64,000 nucleotides of DNA. It comes from Micromonospora sp. NBC_01740 (GTDB lineage Bacteria > Actinomycetota > Actinomycetes > Mycobacteriales > Micromonosporaceae). Under the pieces are notes generated by a model. It searched no databases. It was not told the origin of the DNA and saw nothing but the letters and a program-made list of their open reading frames with translations. The position numbers and the translations under genes are program-made. Position 1 is the stretch's first letter, and every line of letters begins with the position of its first letter. The stretch covers positions 186,001 to 250,000 of the forward strand of contig NZ_CP109150.1 of NCBI RefSeq assembly GCF_035920365.1. The letters are read 5' to 3'. Shown in pieces: positions 1-8,370 of this stretch.

Positions 1-315
1 GACGGTGGAGAAGCGGATGGTGACCGGGGTCTTCTTGCCCCTGGTCTGGAACAGCTTGGCCCGGGTGTACGTCGACGCCGGCTGGTCGCCGATCGTCCCG
101 TACGCCTCGAACTCGCCGTGCGCGACGAAGCCGCGGGCGTGCACCACCCGCTCCGGGATGCGCTCCCGGTCGAAGTGGCTGATCTTCTCCAGGAAGTGGT
201 AGTTCTCCAGCGTCGCCGGGCCGCGCGAACCGACCGTCCGCTGCTGCTGGTTGTTGTGCACGGGGTGACCCTGACGGGTGGTGAGGATCGGCCTGTTGGC
301 CTGCGGGTCGCTCAT
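1..315 (-). CDS. Catalase, N-terminal part (cut by window edge)
   Basis: Haem catalase, which converts hydrogen peroxide to water and oxygen. Only the first 105 codons are in the window; the gene continues beyond position 1. The reverse-strand translation opens [19 protein letters not shown] and carries the clade 3 hallmarks [20 protein letters not shown] and, at the edge, [10 protein letters not shown]. The first of these holds the active-site His (VVHARG). The ATG at 315 is preceded by a good ribosome site (GGAGGAG, 323-317 region on the reverse strand). It diverges from the gene at 606 across a 290-bp gap holding an inverted repeat. Family is clear; the rest of the protein cannot be judged. 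Confidence 0.93.
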   Translation of the reverse strand, partial: MSDPQANRPILTTRQGHPVHNNQQQRTVGSRGPATLENYHFLEKISHFDRERIPERVVHARGFVAHGEFEAYGTIGDQPASTYTRAKLFQTRGKKTPVTIRFSTV

Positions 316-435
316 GGCTCTCCTCCGGTGGTCGTGGTCGTCCCGCCCAGCTCGTACCGGGCCGGTCCGCCGGCCGGGGCGAACCGGCGCAGCAGGATCC
401 GACCGGCATCACCCCACCCAAGCGCGTTTTCTGGA

Positions 436-476
436 ACGAGTCAAGTTTTGGCGGCCGGTCACGCTGTGTGACTCGT
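436..476. promoter_or_regulatory. Inverted repeat in the catalase upstream region
   Basis: ACGAGTCA (436-443) and TGACTCGT (469-476) are perfect inverted 8-mers separated by 25 nt, about 120 bp upstream of the catalase start. They sit in the 316-605 gap between divergent genes, which otherwise shows only the ribosome sites. A redox regulator site (CatR/FurA-like) is possible, but the arm spacing is large and this is inference. Confidence 0.3.
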
Positions 477-605
477 CATGCCGCGGCGGGGAATCAGCGG
501 GGGTCGGGTCCGCCGGGCAGCGGGGTCGGGTTCGTCAGGAAAGTGCACCGGAACGGGATTGGCGGGCAGTGAGCGGAGGGAATACCACCTGACGAAGGAG
601 GAGCC

Positions 606-1199
606 ATGTCGCCCACGCAGATAGTCGTCATCGTTCTCGTCGTGCTGGTGATCGCGGCCGTAGCCGTGGCCGCCCGGTCGTACGCCCGCCGCCGCGCGCT
701 GCGGTCGCGGTTCGGTCCCGAGTACGACCGTGCCGTCGCCGAGCAGGACAGCCGGACCGCCGCCGAGCGGGAACTGCGGGAGCGGGAGCGCCGCCACGCG
801 GAGCTCACGCTGACCCCCCTCGCCCCCGAGTCCCGGGCCCGGTACTCCGCCGCGTGGGAGGAGCTCCAGGTCCGCTTCGTCGACTCCCCCGCCGAGACCG
901 TGGGTGAGGCGGACGAACTGGTCACCCGGCTCATCGCGGAACGTGGCTACCCCACCGGCGAGTTCTCCGACCAGATCGCCCACCTCTCCGTCGAACACGC
1001 CCGCACGCTGGGCCACTACCGCGACGCCCACGACATCCACCTGCGCAACTCCCGGGGCGAGGCGAGCACGGAGGAACTCCGCCAGGCCGTCGTCCACTAC
1101 CGCGCCCTCTTCGCAGACCTGCTCGGCGAGGAGCCGGTCGGAGCCCGACCGTCCGAGCAGCACGACCCGGACAGCCAGCACGACGTCACGAGCCGCTAG
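606..1199 (+). CDS. Membrane-anchored hypothetical protein
   Basis: Function unknown; 197 residues. One strongly hydrophobic N-terminal segment (about residues 5-23, QIVVIVLVVLVIAAVAVAA) is followed by an Arg-rich stretch, so it is probably a single-pass protein with a cytoplasmic C-terminus. The soluble part is charged and helical. Residues about 90-185 contain WEELQVRFVDSPAETVGEAD and ELRQAVVHYRALFADLLGE, which recur in altered form at the end of the next gene, so the two share a domain. The start is set by a ribosome site (AAGGAGGAG) just before the ATG. The next gene begins 10 nt after the stop, so they are probably co-transcribed. Confidence 0.8.
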   Translation: MSPTQIVVIVLVVLVIAAVAVAARSYARRRALRSRFGPEYDRAVAEQDSRTAAERELRERERRHAELTLTPLAPESRARYSAAWEELQVRFVDSPAETVGEADELVTRLIAERGYPTGEFSDQIAHLSVEHARTLGHYRDAHDIHLRNSRGEASTEELRQAVVHYRALFADLLGEEPVGARPSEQHDPDSQHDVTSR

Positions 1200-1209
1200 G
1201 AGGATGACC

Positions 1210-2232
1210 ATGCGCCAGGAAGAGCAGCGGGTGGGCAACGAGCACCCCGAGGCCGTCCGCTCCGAGCCGGTGCCGGTGCCGCCTCCGGGCGACCGGTCCG
1301 GCCGGGCCGACGTACCCGAGGACGTCCTCGACGACCGGGGCACCTTCGACGATCCGGCGGTCGCCGACCGCGACCGGACCGGCCGCAACCGGACCGGCCG
1401 CGACGACGACGAGCCGTCGCGCGACCGGGACGCCGGCCGGGCCCGGCCGGACGACCGGGACGCCGACCGCGACCGGGGCGGGTTCCACGAGCCGGGGCCG
1501 GTGCCGACCGCCTTCGGGGCCACCAGCGTCGGCGGCGCGGTCGCCGCGTCCGCCCTGGCCAGCCCCCTGCCGGAGGACGAGCCCGACCCGCGTACGGAGT
1601 CGACCGCGCGCCCGGGCGACGGTGCCGTGGGCGGCCCCCGGGAGGGCCGCCGGGCGGACCCGACCGCCGAGTTCCACCGTTCCGTCGGGCTCGGCGACGA
1701 CCGTTCCGACGACCGGCAGGACCGCCGGGACGGCGCCGAGGTGCTGCCGCCGGACGCCGCAGACGGCCGTCCCGAGCGCCGGGCCGACGTCACCGGGTGG
1801 GCCGGCGACCCGGAGGGCGGCGCGGCCGGGGCTGCCGGGTACGGCAGCGCCACGCCCACGATGGTCGACCCGGACGCCGAGCACGCGCCGGCCGGGCGGG
1901 CGGCCACCGGGGAACTGGGGGTCGCCGGCACCGACCGGCCGGCGGGCGCGACCGTGGCCGCCGAACCGGCCAGCCTCTTCGACCCGGCGACGGCGCAGGG
2001 CTTCCGGGACCGCTGGCGCAACGTCCAGCTGCGCTTCGTGGACGATCCCCGCGCGGCGGCCGGGGAGGCCCAGTCGCTGGTCGACGAGGCCATCCAGGCG
2101 CTCTCCTCGGCGCTGTCCGCGCAGAAGAACAAGCTGGGCGGCTGGCAGGACGCCGGCTCCGCCGACACCGAACAGCTCCGGATGGCCGTCCGCCACTACC
2201 GCGACTTCCTGGACCGGGTGCTCGGGCGCTGA
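1210..2232 (+). CDS. Acidic, Asp/Arg-rich hypothetical protein with C-terminal paralogous domain
   Basis: Function unknown; about 340 residues. The first two thirds are low complexity (Asp, Arg, Pro, Gly, Ala; repeated DRD and DDR) and probably disordered. The last ~85 residues resemble the preceding protein: RNVQLRFVDDPRAAAGEAQ and EQLRMAVRHYRDFLDRVLG match VRFVDSPAETVGEAD and ELRQAVVHYRALFADLLG. Start choice: AGGAGG at 1198-1203 overlaps the upstream stop region. It lies 6 nt from the ATG at 1210 but touches the ATG at 1204, so 1210 is preferred. The gene ends just before a strong hairpin. A role as partner of the upstream membrane protein is only inferred. Confidence 0.72.
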   Translation: MRQEEQRVGNEHPEAVRSEPVPVPPPGDRSGRADVPEDVLDDRGTFDDPAVADRDRTGRNRTGRDDDEPSRDRDAGRARPDDRDADRDRGGFHEPGPVPTAFGATSVGGAVAASALASPLPEDEPDPRTESTARPGDGAVGGPREGRRADPTAEFHRSVGLGDDRSDDRQDRRDGAEVLPPDAADGRPERRADVTGWAGDPEGGAAGAAGYGSATPTMVDPDAEHAPAGRAATGELGVAGTDRPAGATVAAEPASLFDPATAQGFRDRWRNVQLRFVDDPRAAAGEAQSLVDEAIQALSSALSAQKNKLGGWQDAGSADTEQLRMAVRHYRDFLDRVLGR

Positions 2233-2246
2233 CCCCGGTTCCCCAC

Positions 2247-2278
2247 AGGCGCCCCCGGCCGACCGGCCGGGGGCGCCT
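2247..2278 (+). terminator. Hairpin terminator after the two-gene unit
   Basis: A perfect 14-bp stem (2247-2260 with 2265-2278) closes a GACC loop, starting 14 nt after the stop codon of the upstream gene. No T-run follows, as is common in high-GC actinobacteria. Confidence 0.75.
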
Positions 2279-2465
2279 CCGCGTCCGGACCCCGCTGTCG
2301 GCGGCCGCCCTCCGACACCTCCGGTGAGGCCGTCCCGTCCGTGCCTTCCGGGGTCGGGAAGCAGGGTGCGGGCGGGTTTGGCCGTCGCAGGCGTGAAACT
2401 GCGCGTTCGGGGTAATTGCCCGCGCACACTCATCGGGCACGGACGGTCGACGAAGGGTTACCGGG

Positions 2466-4124
2466 ATGGACGGCGATGGCCTGCGGCTGAACATGAACGT
2501 CCTGGACTACGGCATCCTGGCGCTCTACTTCATCACGGTGCTCGGTGTCGGTTTCGCCGCCCGGCGGGCCATCCGGACCAGCGTCGACTTCTTCCTCTCC
2601 GGCCGCTCGCTGCCCGCCTGGGTGACCGGCCTGGCCTTCGTCTCGGCCAACCTCGGGGCGTTGGAGATCATCGGCATGGCCGCCAACGGCGCCCAGTACG
2701 GCGCGATGACGCTGCACTACTACTGGATCGGCGCCGTGCCGGCGATGGTCTTCCTCGGCATCGTGATGATGCCGTTCTACTACGGCTCCAAGGTCCGCAG
2801 CGTGCCCGAGTACCTGCGACTGCGCTTCAACCGCCCCACCCACCTGCTGAACGCGCTCAGCTTCGCCGTCGCCCAGGTGCTCATCGCCGGCGTGAACCTC
2901 TACGCCCTGGCACTGATCATGCAGGCGCTGCTCGGCTGGCCGCTCTGGGTCGCCATCGTGGTCGGCGCGCTGATCGTGCTGGCGTACATCACCGTGGGTG
3001 GGCTCTCCGGGGCGATCTACAACGAGGTGCTCCAGTTCTTCGTGATCATCGCGGGCCTGCTGCCGATCACGATCCTGGGACTGGTCAAGGTGGGCGGGGT
3101 GTCCGGCCTGATGGACGCGGTGCGCGAGTCCAAGCTGGGCGAGGCGGGGCTGCACACCTGGCAGGACACCGGCGGCACCGACAACCCGCTCGGCGCGCAC
3201 TGGATCGGGATCGTCTTCGGGCTCGGCTTCGTGCTCTCCTTCGGCTACTGGACGACCAACTTCGCCGAGGTGCAGCGCGCGCTGTCGGCCAAGAACATGA
3301 GCGCCGCCCGGCGGACGCCGATCATCGCCGCGTACCCGAAGCTGCTCATCCCGGTGGTCACGGTGATCCCCGGCCTGGTCGCCCTGGTGACGGTGCAGGG
3401 GCTCGGCGCGGAGAGCGGCGACCTGGTCTACAACAACGCGATCCCGCTGCTGATGCGTGACCTGCTGCCCAACGGCGTGCTCGGGATCGCGGTGACCGGC
3501 CTGGTCGCGTCGTTCATGGCCGGCATGGCGGCGAACGTGAGCGGCTTCAACACCGTGTTCACCTACGACATCTGGCAGCAGTACGTGCGGCGGGACCGCC
3601 CCGACGACTACTACATCCGCATCGGCCGGTGGGCGACGGTCGGCGGCGTGCTGGTCGGCATCGGCACGGCGTTCATCGCCGCCGGCTTCAGCAACATCAT
3701 GAACTACATCCAGGCGCTGTTCTCGCTGTTCAACGCGCCGCTGTTCGCCACCTTCATCATCGGCATGTTCTGGCGGCGGATGAGTGCGGCGGCCGGCTTC
3801 CTCTCCCTGCTGCTGGGCACCCTGGCGGCGCTGGCCACCTACCTGCTCTACAAGGCCGGGGTGGTGCACTTCAACTCCGACCTGGAGGAGAGCTTCTGGG
3901 GCGCCGGCATCGCGTTCGTCACGGCGGCCGTCGCCGCCGCCGTCGTCACCCCGTTCACCGCGAAGAAGCAGGACGAGGACCTGCGCGGGCTGGTCTACGG
4001 CATGGGCGCCGTCGACGTGAAGGGCGACCTGCTGACCGGGGACGCCGTCTGGTGGCGCTCCCCGGTGCTCCTCGGCCTGATCGCGGTGGCGCTGTCCCTC
4101 CTCCTCTACGTGCCGTTCTTCTAG
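2466..4124 (+). CDS. Sodium:solute symporter family protein
   Basis: Membrane protein of 552 residues with about 13-14 hydrophobic helices, typical of the SSS family, which drives uptake of small solutes with Na+. Family features: an N-terminal helix (DYGILALYFITVLGVGFAAR), the DFFLSGRSLPAW stretch after TM1, and the GGLSGAIYNEVLQFFVIIAG helix around residues 178-198. The substrate cannot be told from sequence; vitamin, sugar and amino-acid transporters all belong here. The ATG at 2466 has GAAGGG 8 nt upstream. A small two-helix membrane protein follows after 16 nt, suggesting an operon and perhaps a subunit. Confidence 0.85.
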   Translation: MDGDGLRLNMNVLDYGILALYFITVLGVGFAARRAIRTSVDFFLSGRSLPAWVTGLAFVSANLGALEIIGMAANGAQYGAMTLHYYWIGAVPAMVFLGIVMMPFYYGSKVRSVPEYLRLRFNRPTHLLNALSFAVAQVLIAGVNLYALALIMQALLGWPLWVAIVVGALIVLAYITVGGLSGAIYNEVLQFFVIIAGLLPITILGLVKVGGVSGLMDAVRESKLGEAGLHTWQDTGGTDNPLGAHWIGIVFGLGFVLSFGYWTTNFAEVQRALSAKNMSAARRTPIIAAYPKLLIPVVTVIPGLVALVTVQGLGAESGDLVYNNAIPLLMRDLLPNGVLGIAVTGLVASFMAGMAANVSGFNTVFTYDIWQQYVRRDRPDDYYIRIGRWATVGGVLVGIGTAFIAAGFSNIMNYIQALFSLFNAPLFATFIIGMFWRRMSAAAGFLSLLLGTLAALATYLLYKAGVVHFNSDLEESFWGAGIAFVTAAVAAAVVTPFTAKKQDEDLRGLVYGMGAVDVKGDLLTGDAVWWRSPVLLGLIAVALSLLLYVPFF

Positions 4125-4140
4125 GAAGGGGCGCTCGGCC

Positions 4141-4449
4141 ATGAGCATGGAAAACCTCAACCCGCACGGGCACGACCGGTCGGTCGAGGCCACCGAGGAG
4201 GCCCGCCGCCGTTCGGCCGCCGCCCGGCTGTTCGACATCCGCCGGGTGATCGGTGGCCTCTTCACCGCGTACGGGGCGATCGTCACCCTGATCGGCGTCT
4301 TCGACGGCGATTCCGCCGTGCAGAAGGCGCAGGGGGTCCGGATCAACCTCTGGGCGGGTCTCGGCATGCTCGCCTTCGGCGTGCTGATGCTGCTCTGGCA
4401 GTGGCGCAATCCGGTCGAACCGCCGGAGACCCCCGACGAGGAGCGCTGA
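4141..4449 (+). CDS. Small two-helix membrane protein, symporter partner
   Basis: 102 residues: a charged N-terminal ~35 residues, then two hydrophobic helices (about 38-57, IGGLFTAYGAIVTLIGVF, and 70-87, LWAGLGMLAFGVLMLLWQW) and an acidic tail. Not a family I can name. It starts 16 nt after the symporter stop, with AGGAAGGGG in the gap as ribosome site. Small accessory membrane proteins next to SSS transporters are known (for example DUF485 with ActP), so a partner role is plausible but inferred from position alone. Confidence 0.75.
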   Translation: MSMENLNPHGHDRSVEATEEARRRSAAARLFDIRRVIGGLFTAYGAIVTLIGVFDGDSAVQKAQGVRINLWAGLGMLAFGVLMLLWQWRNPVEPPETPDEER

Positions 4450-4537
4450 GCCGCCCCGCCGACACCCGGCATGGGCACCGCCCCGCCGGGTACGCGAGCA
4501 GGATCAGGAGACCACCTGGCGACAGGAGGGCAGCGAC

Positions 4538-4903
4538 ATGACGGATCGTGACCGTGACCGACCGCTGGAGGAGAGCCCGGAGGTGGCCGCGGCGGTCGAG
4601 GACGACACCGGCATCCCGCAGCTGAGGACCGGCGGCGGCGCCGACCGCGACACTCCGTCGTTCACCGGGGACCGGTCGGGCGGCGACGAGCTGATCGGCG
4701 ACCCGTACGCCGCCGGCACCGGCGCGACCGGCACCGGCACCGGCGCGGCCCCGGACGACATCCGTACCGGGGCGGAGCAGCCCTGGGAGCCGGAGGACCT
4801 GGTCGCGGCCCGGGGGCAGGACATCACGCCGGAGAACGTCGAGCGGGCCCGCCGGGACCTGGCCGAGCTGGGCCGCGCGGCGATCGAGAAGACGGTGCCC
4901 TGA
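4538..4903 (+). CDS. Small acidic hypothetical protein
   Basis: 121 residues, soluble, rich in Asp, Glu, Gly and Thr, with a GTGATGTGTGA-like stretch in the middle that looks disordered. The C-terminal third (ITPENVERARRDLAELGRAA) is likely a helix. No family recognised and no signal peptide. ACAGGAGGG precedes the ATG at 4538 at good spacing. It is 88 nt after the small membrane gene, so it may be the last gene of that unit, and a hairpin follows. Confidence 0.7.
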   Translation: MTDRDRDRPLEESPEVAAAVEDDTGIPQLRTGGGADRDTPSFTGDRSGGDELIGDPYAAGTGATGTGTGAAPDDIRTGAEQPWEPEDLVAARGQDITPENVERARRDLAELGRAAIEKTVP

Positions 4904-4917
4904 CCGGCGTACGCGAG

Positions 4918-4957
4918 GGGCCCCCGGCCCGACCGTCGGACGGTCGGACCGGGGGCC
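4918..4957. terminator. Hairpin between convergent genes
   Basis: Arms 4918-4935 and 4940-4957 pair almost fully (GGGCCCCCGG with CCGGGGGCCC, plus CCGACCG with CGGTCGG; one mismatch). It sits between the 4538 gene (+) and the cellulase gene (-), so it can serve both. Confidence 0.65.
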
Positions 4958-5014
4958 CGGGGAACCTGCCGCTGGAGCGCCTCACCTACTGCCAGCGGCG
5001 GGTGGGCTCCAGTC

Positions 5015-6787
5015 TCAGAGCGCCGGGTACGCGTTCTGCATGAGCTGCGTGAACTGCGCCGGGAACCAGGCGCCCGAGATCGGGGCGTCCGGCAGGGCGC
5101 CGCTCATGCTGTTGCCGTTGCGGGCGTTGCCGGTGTAGGTCGGGTCGCACATCCGGTCGAAGCCCTTGCCCTCGTTGTTCGGGATCTCCTTGCTGGAGCC
5201 GTCCGACTCGCCCGGGGGCTTCACCCAGACGTAGGCGTCGATGCCCGGCTCCGGCGCGGCCTTCGGGCGCTCGCCCAGGCCGGCCCCGGCCTGGTTGCAC
5301 CAGTTGCCGGCGTGGATCCGACGGTCCACCCGACCGCCGTTGACGTACGTGTCCACGTTGGTCGTCGCGCCCGGGCCGGTGGGCCGGGCGGTGCCGCCCC
5401 AGCCGTTGCGGGACGTGTCGATCAGCATGCCGATCTTCGAGTCGAAGCCCTTGGCGACGAGCTCGTTGCGGAACGCCTGGGCGAACGAGAGCTCGTCCAC
5501 GTAGAAGTTCCAGTCGATCCACTTCGACTGCCGCACGCTGCTGCCGTTGACGTTGTCGGTGATCTTGATGTACGGCTCACGCAGCGCCGAGTAGTTGGCG
5601 GTGTTGACGATGAAGCCGTGCACGTTGTTCACGTTGCTGCCGGAGGCGACGGCGGCGTCCTTCAGGATCTGCGCGGTCGGGCTGAAGTTGCTGTCCCAGC
5701 CGATCCAGCCGTGGTGGGCGGCGTCGATGTAGTTGTAGACGTTGCCGATCGCGCCCAGCTTCGACAGGGCGTACCCGACGCCGTTGACGTAGGCGCCGTT
5801 GGCCTTCACCGTGTCGCACATCGCGGTGCCGCCGGGGTTGCCGGAGGTGTTGGTCACCAGGTTCGGCAGCGAGTCGATCTCGATGATGTTGACGATCCGC
5901 AGGCTGGCGTACTTCGGGTCGGCCTGGATCGCGGCGATCGGGTCGATGTACTCGGCCTTGTACCGGGGCAGCTCGTGAGCCTGCAGCTCACCGTTCGAGG
6001 CCAGCGCGGCGCAGTCGCGGCCGGGCAGGTTGTAGATGACGAACTGGATGTAGTTCGCCCCCTGCTCGAGCGCCTTGTCCAGGTGGTTCCGGACGCCCAT
6101 CGCGCCGTTGGAGCTGCTGTCCGGGGTGCCGTTGATGGCGGCGATCCGGTCGATCCAGACGGCGGTCGGGTTGTTCGACACCCGGCTGCCGCCGGAAACG
6201 GACTCGGCCTTGGCCTTCCACTCCGGGTTCACGTACCCCTTGGCGTTCAGGTACGGGTTGTCCACCCGCTGACCGGGGGGCGGCGTGGTGGGCGGCGGGG
6301 TCGTCGGCGGCGGCGTCGACGGCGGCGGGGTGCTGGGCGGCGGGGTGGTGGGGTTGGTGCCGCCATTGCAGGTCACGCCGTTGAGCGTGAACGACGTCGG
6401 CTTCGGGTTGCTGCCGCTCCAGGCGCCGTTGAAGCCGAGGCTCACCGTGGCGCCGCTGGCCACCACGCCGTTGTAGGACTCGTTCTGCGCGGTGACGTTC
6501 TGGCCGCTCTGCGACCAGCGGGCCGACCAGCCCTGCTGCACCCGCTGGCTGCCGTCGGGGAAGGTGAAGCCCAGCGTCCAGCCGTTGAGGGCGTCGCCGG
6601 TGTTCTTGATGTTGACGGAGGCGGTGAACCCGCCCTGCCAGTCGCTGGTCGTGTACGACACGTCGCACTGGGTGGCGGCGTGCGCCACGGTGACCGGCAG
6701 GGTCACCAGTCCGCCCGCGACCAGAGCGCCCGCGCCGCCGAGCGCGAGGGCCCGGCGGGGGCCGGACAGCCTTCTCCACACATTCAT
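5015..6787 (-). CDS. Secreted cellobiohydrolase, CBM2-GH6 (Cel6B type)
   Basis: Extracellular cellulase of 590 residues that releases cellobiose from non-reducing cellulose ends. Order of parts: signal peptide (1-38, cleavage after AHAA likely); family 2 cellulose-binding module (about 39-140, with Cys near both ends and several exposed Trp); Pro/Thr linker (about 145-172, PPPSTPPPTT repeats); GH6 catalytic domain to the end. The catalytic-acid motif GRDCAA has Asp258. YIDAAHHGWIGWD and the C-terminal VWVKPPGESDGSS, with long loops, fit the exo-acting Cel6B group rather than short endoglucanases. The ATG at 6787 has AAGGAGA upstream. The operator at 7036-7049 suggests induction by cello-oligosaccharides. 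Confidence 0.95.
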   Translation of the reverse strand: MNVWRRLSGPRRALALGGAGALVAGGLVTLPVTVAHAATQCDVSYTTSDWQGGFTASVNIKNTGDALNGWTLGFTFPDGSQRVQQGWSARWSQSGQNVTAQNESYNGVVASGATVSLGFNGAWSGSNPKPTSFTLNGVTCNGGTNPTTPPPSTPPPSTPPPTTPPPTTPPPGQRVDNPYLNAKGYVNPEWKAKAESVSGGSRVSNNPTAVWIDRIAAINGTPDSSSNGAMGVRNHLDKALEQGANYIQFVIYNLPGRDCAALASNGELQAHELPRYKAEYIDPIAAIQADPKYASLRIVNIIEIDSLPNLVTNTSGNPGGTAMCDTVKANGAYVNGVGYALSKLGAIGNVYNYIDAAHHGWIGWDSNFSPTAQILKDAAVASGSNVNNVHGFIVNTANYSALREPYIKITDNVNGSSVRQSKWIDWNFYVDELSFAQAFRNELVAKGFDSKIGMLIDTSRNGWGGTARPTGPGATTNVDTYVNGGRVDRRIHAGNWCNQAGAGLGERPKAAPEPGIDAYVWVKPPGESDGSSKEIPNNEGKGFDRMCDPTYTGNARNGNSMSGALPDAPISGAWFPAQFTQLMQNAYPAL

Positions 6788-7344
6788 GCCACTGATCTCC
6801 TTGGGCGAGACCGGATCCGCGAACGGCCCGGCGATAAGGCCCGATGGGCGTCCTGCGCGGACGTCCGCCGGTACCACGGGTTCTTCGGGGGGTGCCCGAC
6901 CCGGACGGGCGTTTGGTGGTGGTCCGACCGGCGACGATGGGCCGGTCGGGAGGCGGGACGTCGTCCGGCGGACCGGTGCCCTCGACTCCTGCCTGCGCGG
7001 TGTGGCTCCCCGAACCGCGTGCAGCGATTCTTGCATGGGAGCGCTTCCATGGCAATGCCTCGATGTGGTGGGGAGCGGCCGGAGGGGACGCCCGGTGCCG
7101 GCGGGCCGGACGGGACGGGACGCGACCACCGGCGCGGGCACGCGCCGCGCGACCGGCCCTCCGGGTGCCGGGAGGGCGGGAACCACCCGAGCCGGTCGGG
7201 CGCGTCACCAAAGCGGCGTAGCTCCCCTACCGCCCTTAGCCTCCATAAATACCAAAACACGAATCTTTCCCTGCATAGCTCGTGAATCGGTCTAACGTCG
7301 TCCGTAGCTCGGTTGTCACCGGGCTCTAGGACAACAGGGATGGA
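6788..7344. other. Regulatory gap between divergent secreted-protein genes
   Basis: 557 bp without a convincing gene. It holds the cellulase leader, the CebR-like operator (7036-7049) and, at 7215-7290, a stretch clearly richer in A/T than the surroundings (CCATAAATACCAAAACACG), probably the promoter area of the 7345 gene. I cannot place -35/-10 boxes with confidence. Confidence 0.5.
7036..7049. promoter_or_regulatory. CebR/CelR-type operator upstream of cellulase
   Basis: TGGGAGCGCTTCCA differs by one base from the palindrome TGGGAGCGCTCCCA, the known site of the LacI-family cellulose-utilisation repressors CebR (Streptomyces) and CelR (Thermobifida). The flanking A/T extends the palindrome to 16 bp. 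It is about 250 bp upstream of the GH6 start codon, implying a long leader or a more distant promoter. Cellobiose-type ligands release this repressor in known systems; here that is inferred. Confidence 0.8.
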
Positions 7345-8370
7345 GTGACGCAGGTCATGGCAAACAAGATGCTCGGGAAGGTCGTTGCTGGCGCGGCCCT
7401 CGGTGGCGCCTCCTTGCTCGTGTTCACGCCGGGGATCGCGTTCGCGGACGGCCACCACGACGACGAGGGCAAGGTCTACGCCAAGCCGCACGTCGTCAGG
7501 GCGGGCGAGACGGTCAAGCTGCTCGAGGTCTGCCCCGACCGGCAGGAGCACGCCTTCGTGTGGTCGAAGGTCACCGGCAAGGTCGAGCTCAAGCCGGCCG
7601 AGGGCCGCAACGACTGGCGTGGCGGGGAGGAGGACTCCCGCGACCACGACAAGGGCAAGGACCACGAGGACAAGGGCAAGGACCACGACAAGGGCAAGGA
7701 CCACGAGGACAAGGGCCGCGACCACGGCAAGGACGACAACGGCAAGGACGAGACGCCCAAGCCGCAGCCGTCCGCCACTGCCACCGCCACCGGACAGCCG
7801 AAGCCGCCGACCAACGGCCAGGGTGGCGGCGCCGCCGACGCCGGCGCCGAGGGCGAGCGCGACTGGAAGGGCTACGAGCACGGCCAGGACGCCGAGGGCG
7901 ACCGCGAGGGCCGCGAAAAGGGCCACGACAAGGGCGACCGCGAGGGCCGCGAGAAGGGCCACGACAAGGGCGACCGCGAGGGCCGCGAGGGTCGCGAGGA
8001 CAAGTACGGCTCGGGCAGCAACGGCTCGGACGAGTACGACCGCAAGGGCCACGACAGCGGCTGGTCGGACGAGGAGTCCGAGGGCAACGGCAAGGACGAG
8101 GACCGCTGGGAGCACAAGCGGGACTTCATCTACTACGGCGAGGCCGAGGTCTCCGAGGACGCCAAGCCGGGCCGCTACGAGCTCAAGGGCTCCTGCGGCG
8201 AGGGCGAGCTGGTCGTGCTGCCGCGCGGTGGGGTCGACGGTGGTGACGGTGGCGTCGCCGCCGGCACCGACCGGGGCCTGGCCGCCGGTGGGGCGAGCCT
8301 GATCGGCGCGGCGGCCCTGGGCGGCCTCGTGCTGATGCGCCGGCGTCGGACCGATGAGTCCTTCGTCTGA
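7345..8370 (+). CDS. Secreted, C-terminally anchored, charged repeat protein
   Basis: 341 residues: signal peptide (about 1-35, ending IAFADG), a small N-terminal domain with one Cys (LLEVCPDRQEHAFVWS), a long Asp/Lys/Gly/Arg/Glu/His repeat region, a second short domain with Cys (YELKGSCGEGELVV), then Gly-rich spacer, hydrophobic helix and RRRR tail. The repeats are 13-residue (DHDKGKDHEDKGK) and 12-residue (DREGREKGHDKG) units. The anchor resembles sorting signals but has no LPXTG; the nearest match is LAAGG. The overlapping sortase gene downstream suggests a functional pair. Start uncertain: GTG 7345 or ATG 7357, both leaving the signal peptide intact. Function unknown. Confidence 0.8.
   Translation: MTQVMANKMLGKVVAGAALGGASLLVFTPGIAFADGHHDDEGKVYAKPHVVRAGETVKLLEVCPDRQEHAFVWSKVTGKVELKPAEGRNDWRGGEEDSRDHDKGKDHEDKGKDHDKGKDHEDKGRDHGKDDNGKDETPKPQPSATATATGQPKPPTNGQGGGAADAGAEGERDWKGYEHGQDAEGDREGREKGHDKGDREGREKGHDKGDREGREGREDKYGSGSNGSDEYDRKGHDSGWSDEESEGNGKDEDRWEHKRDFIYYGEAEVSEDAKPGRYELKGSCGEGELVVLPRGGVDGGDGGVAAGTDRGLAAGGASLIGAAALGGLVLMRRRRTDESFV
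7642..7719 (+). repeat. 39-bp coding tandem repeat, two copies
   Basis: Two in-frame 39-bp units encode DHDKGKDHEDKGK twice within the charged region of the 7345 gene. A shorter, altered copy follows. Confidence 0.75.
7900..7995 (+). repeat. 36-bp coding tandem repeat, two and a half copies
   Basis: In-frame 36-bp units encode DREGREKGHDKG twice, then DREGREGRED, in the second charged region of the same gene. Copies are nearly identical in DNA, suggesting recent expansion. Confidence 0.75.

Noticed and set aside
7345-8370. Classical LPXTG sorting signal in the repeat protein
   Set aside because: No LPXTG or LAXTG is present; only LAAGG precedes the hydrophobic tail, so anchoring by the sortase is not established.
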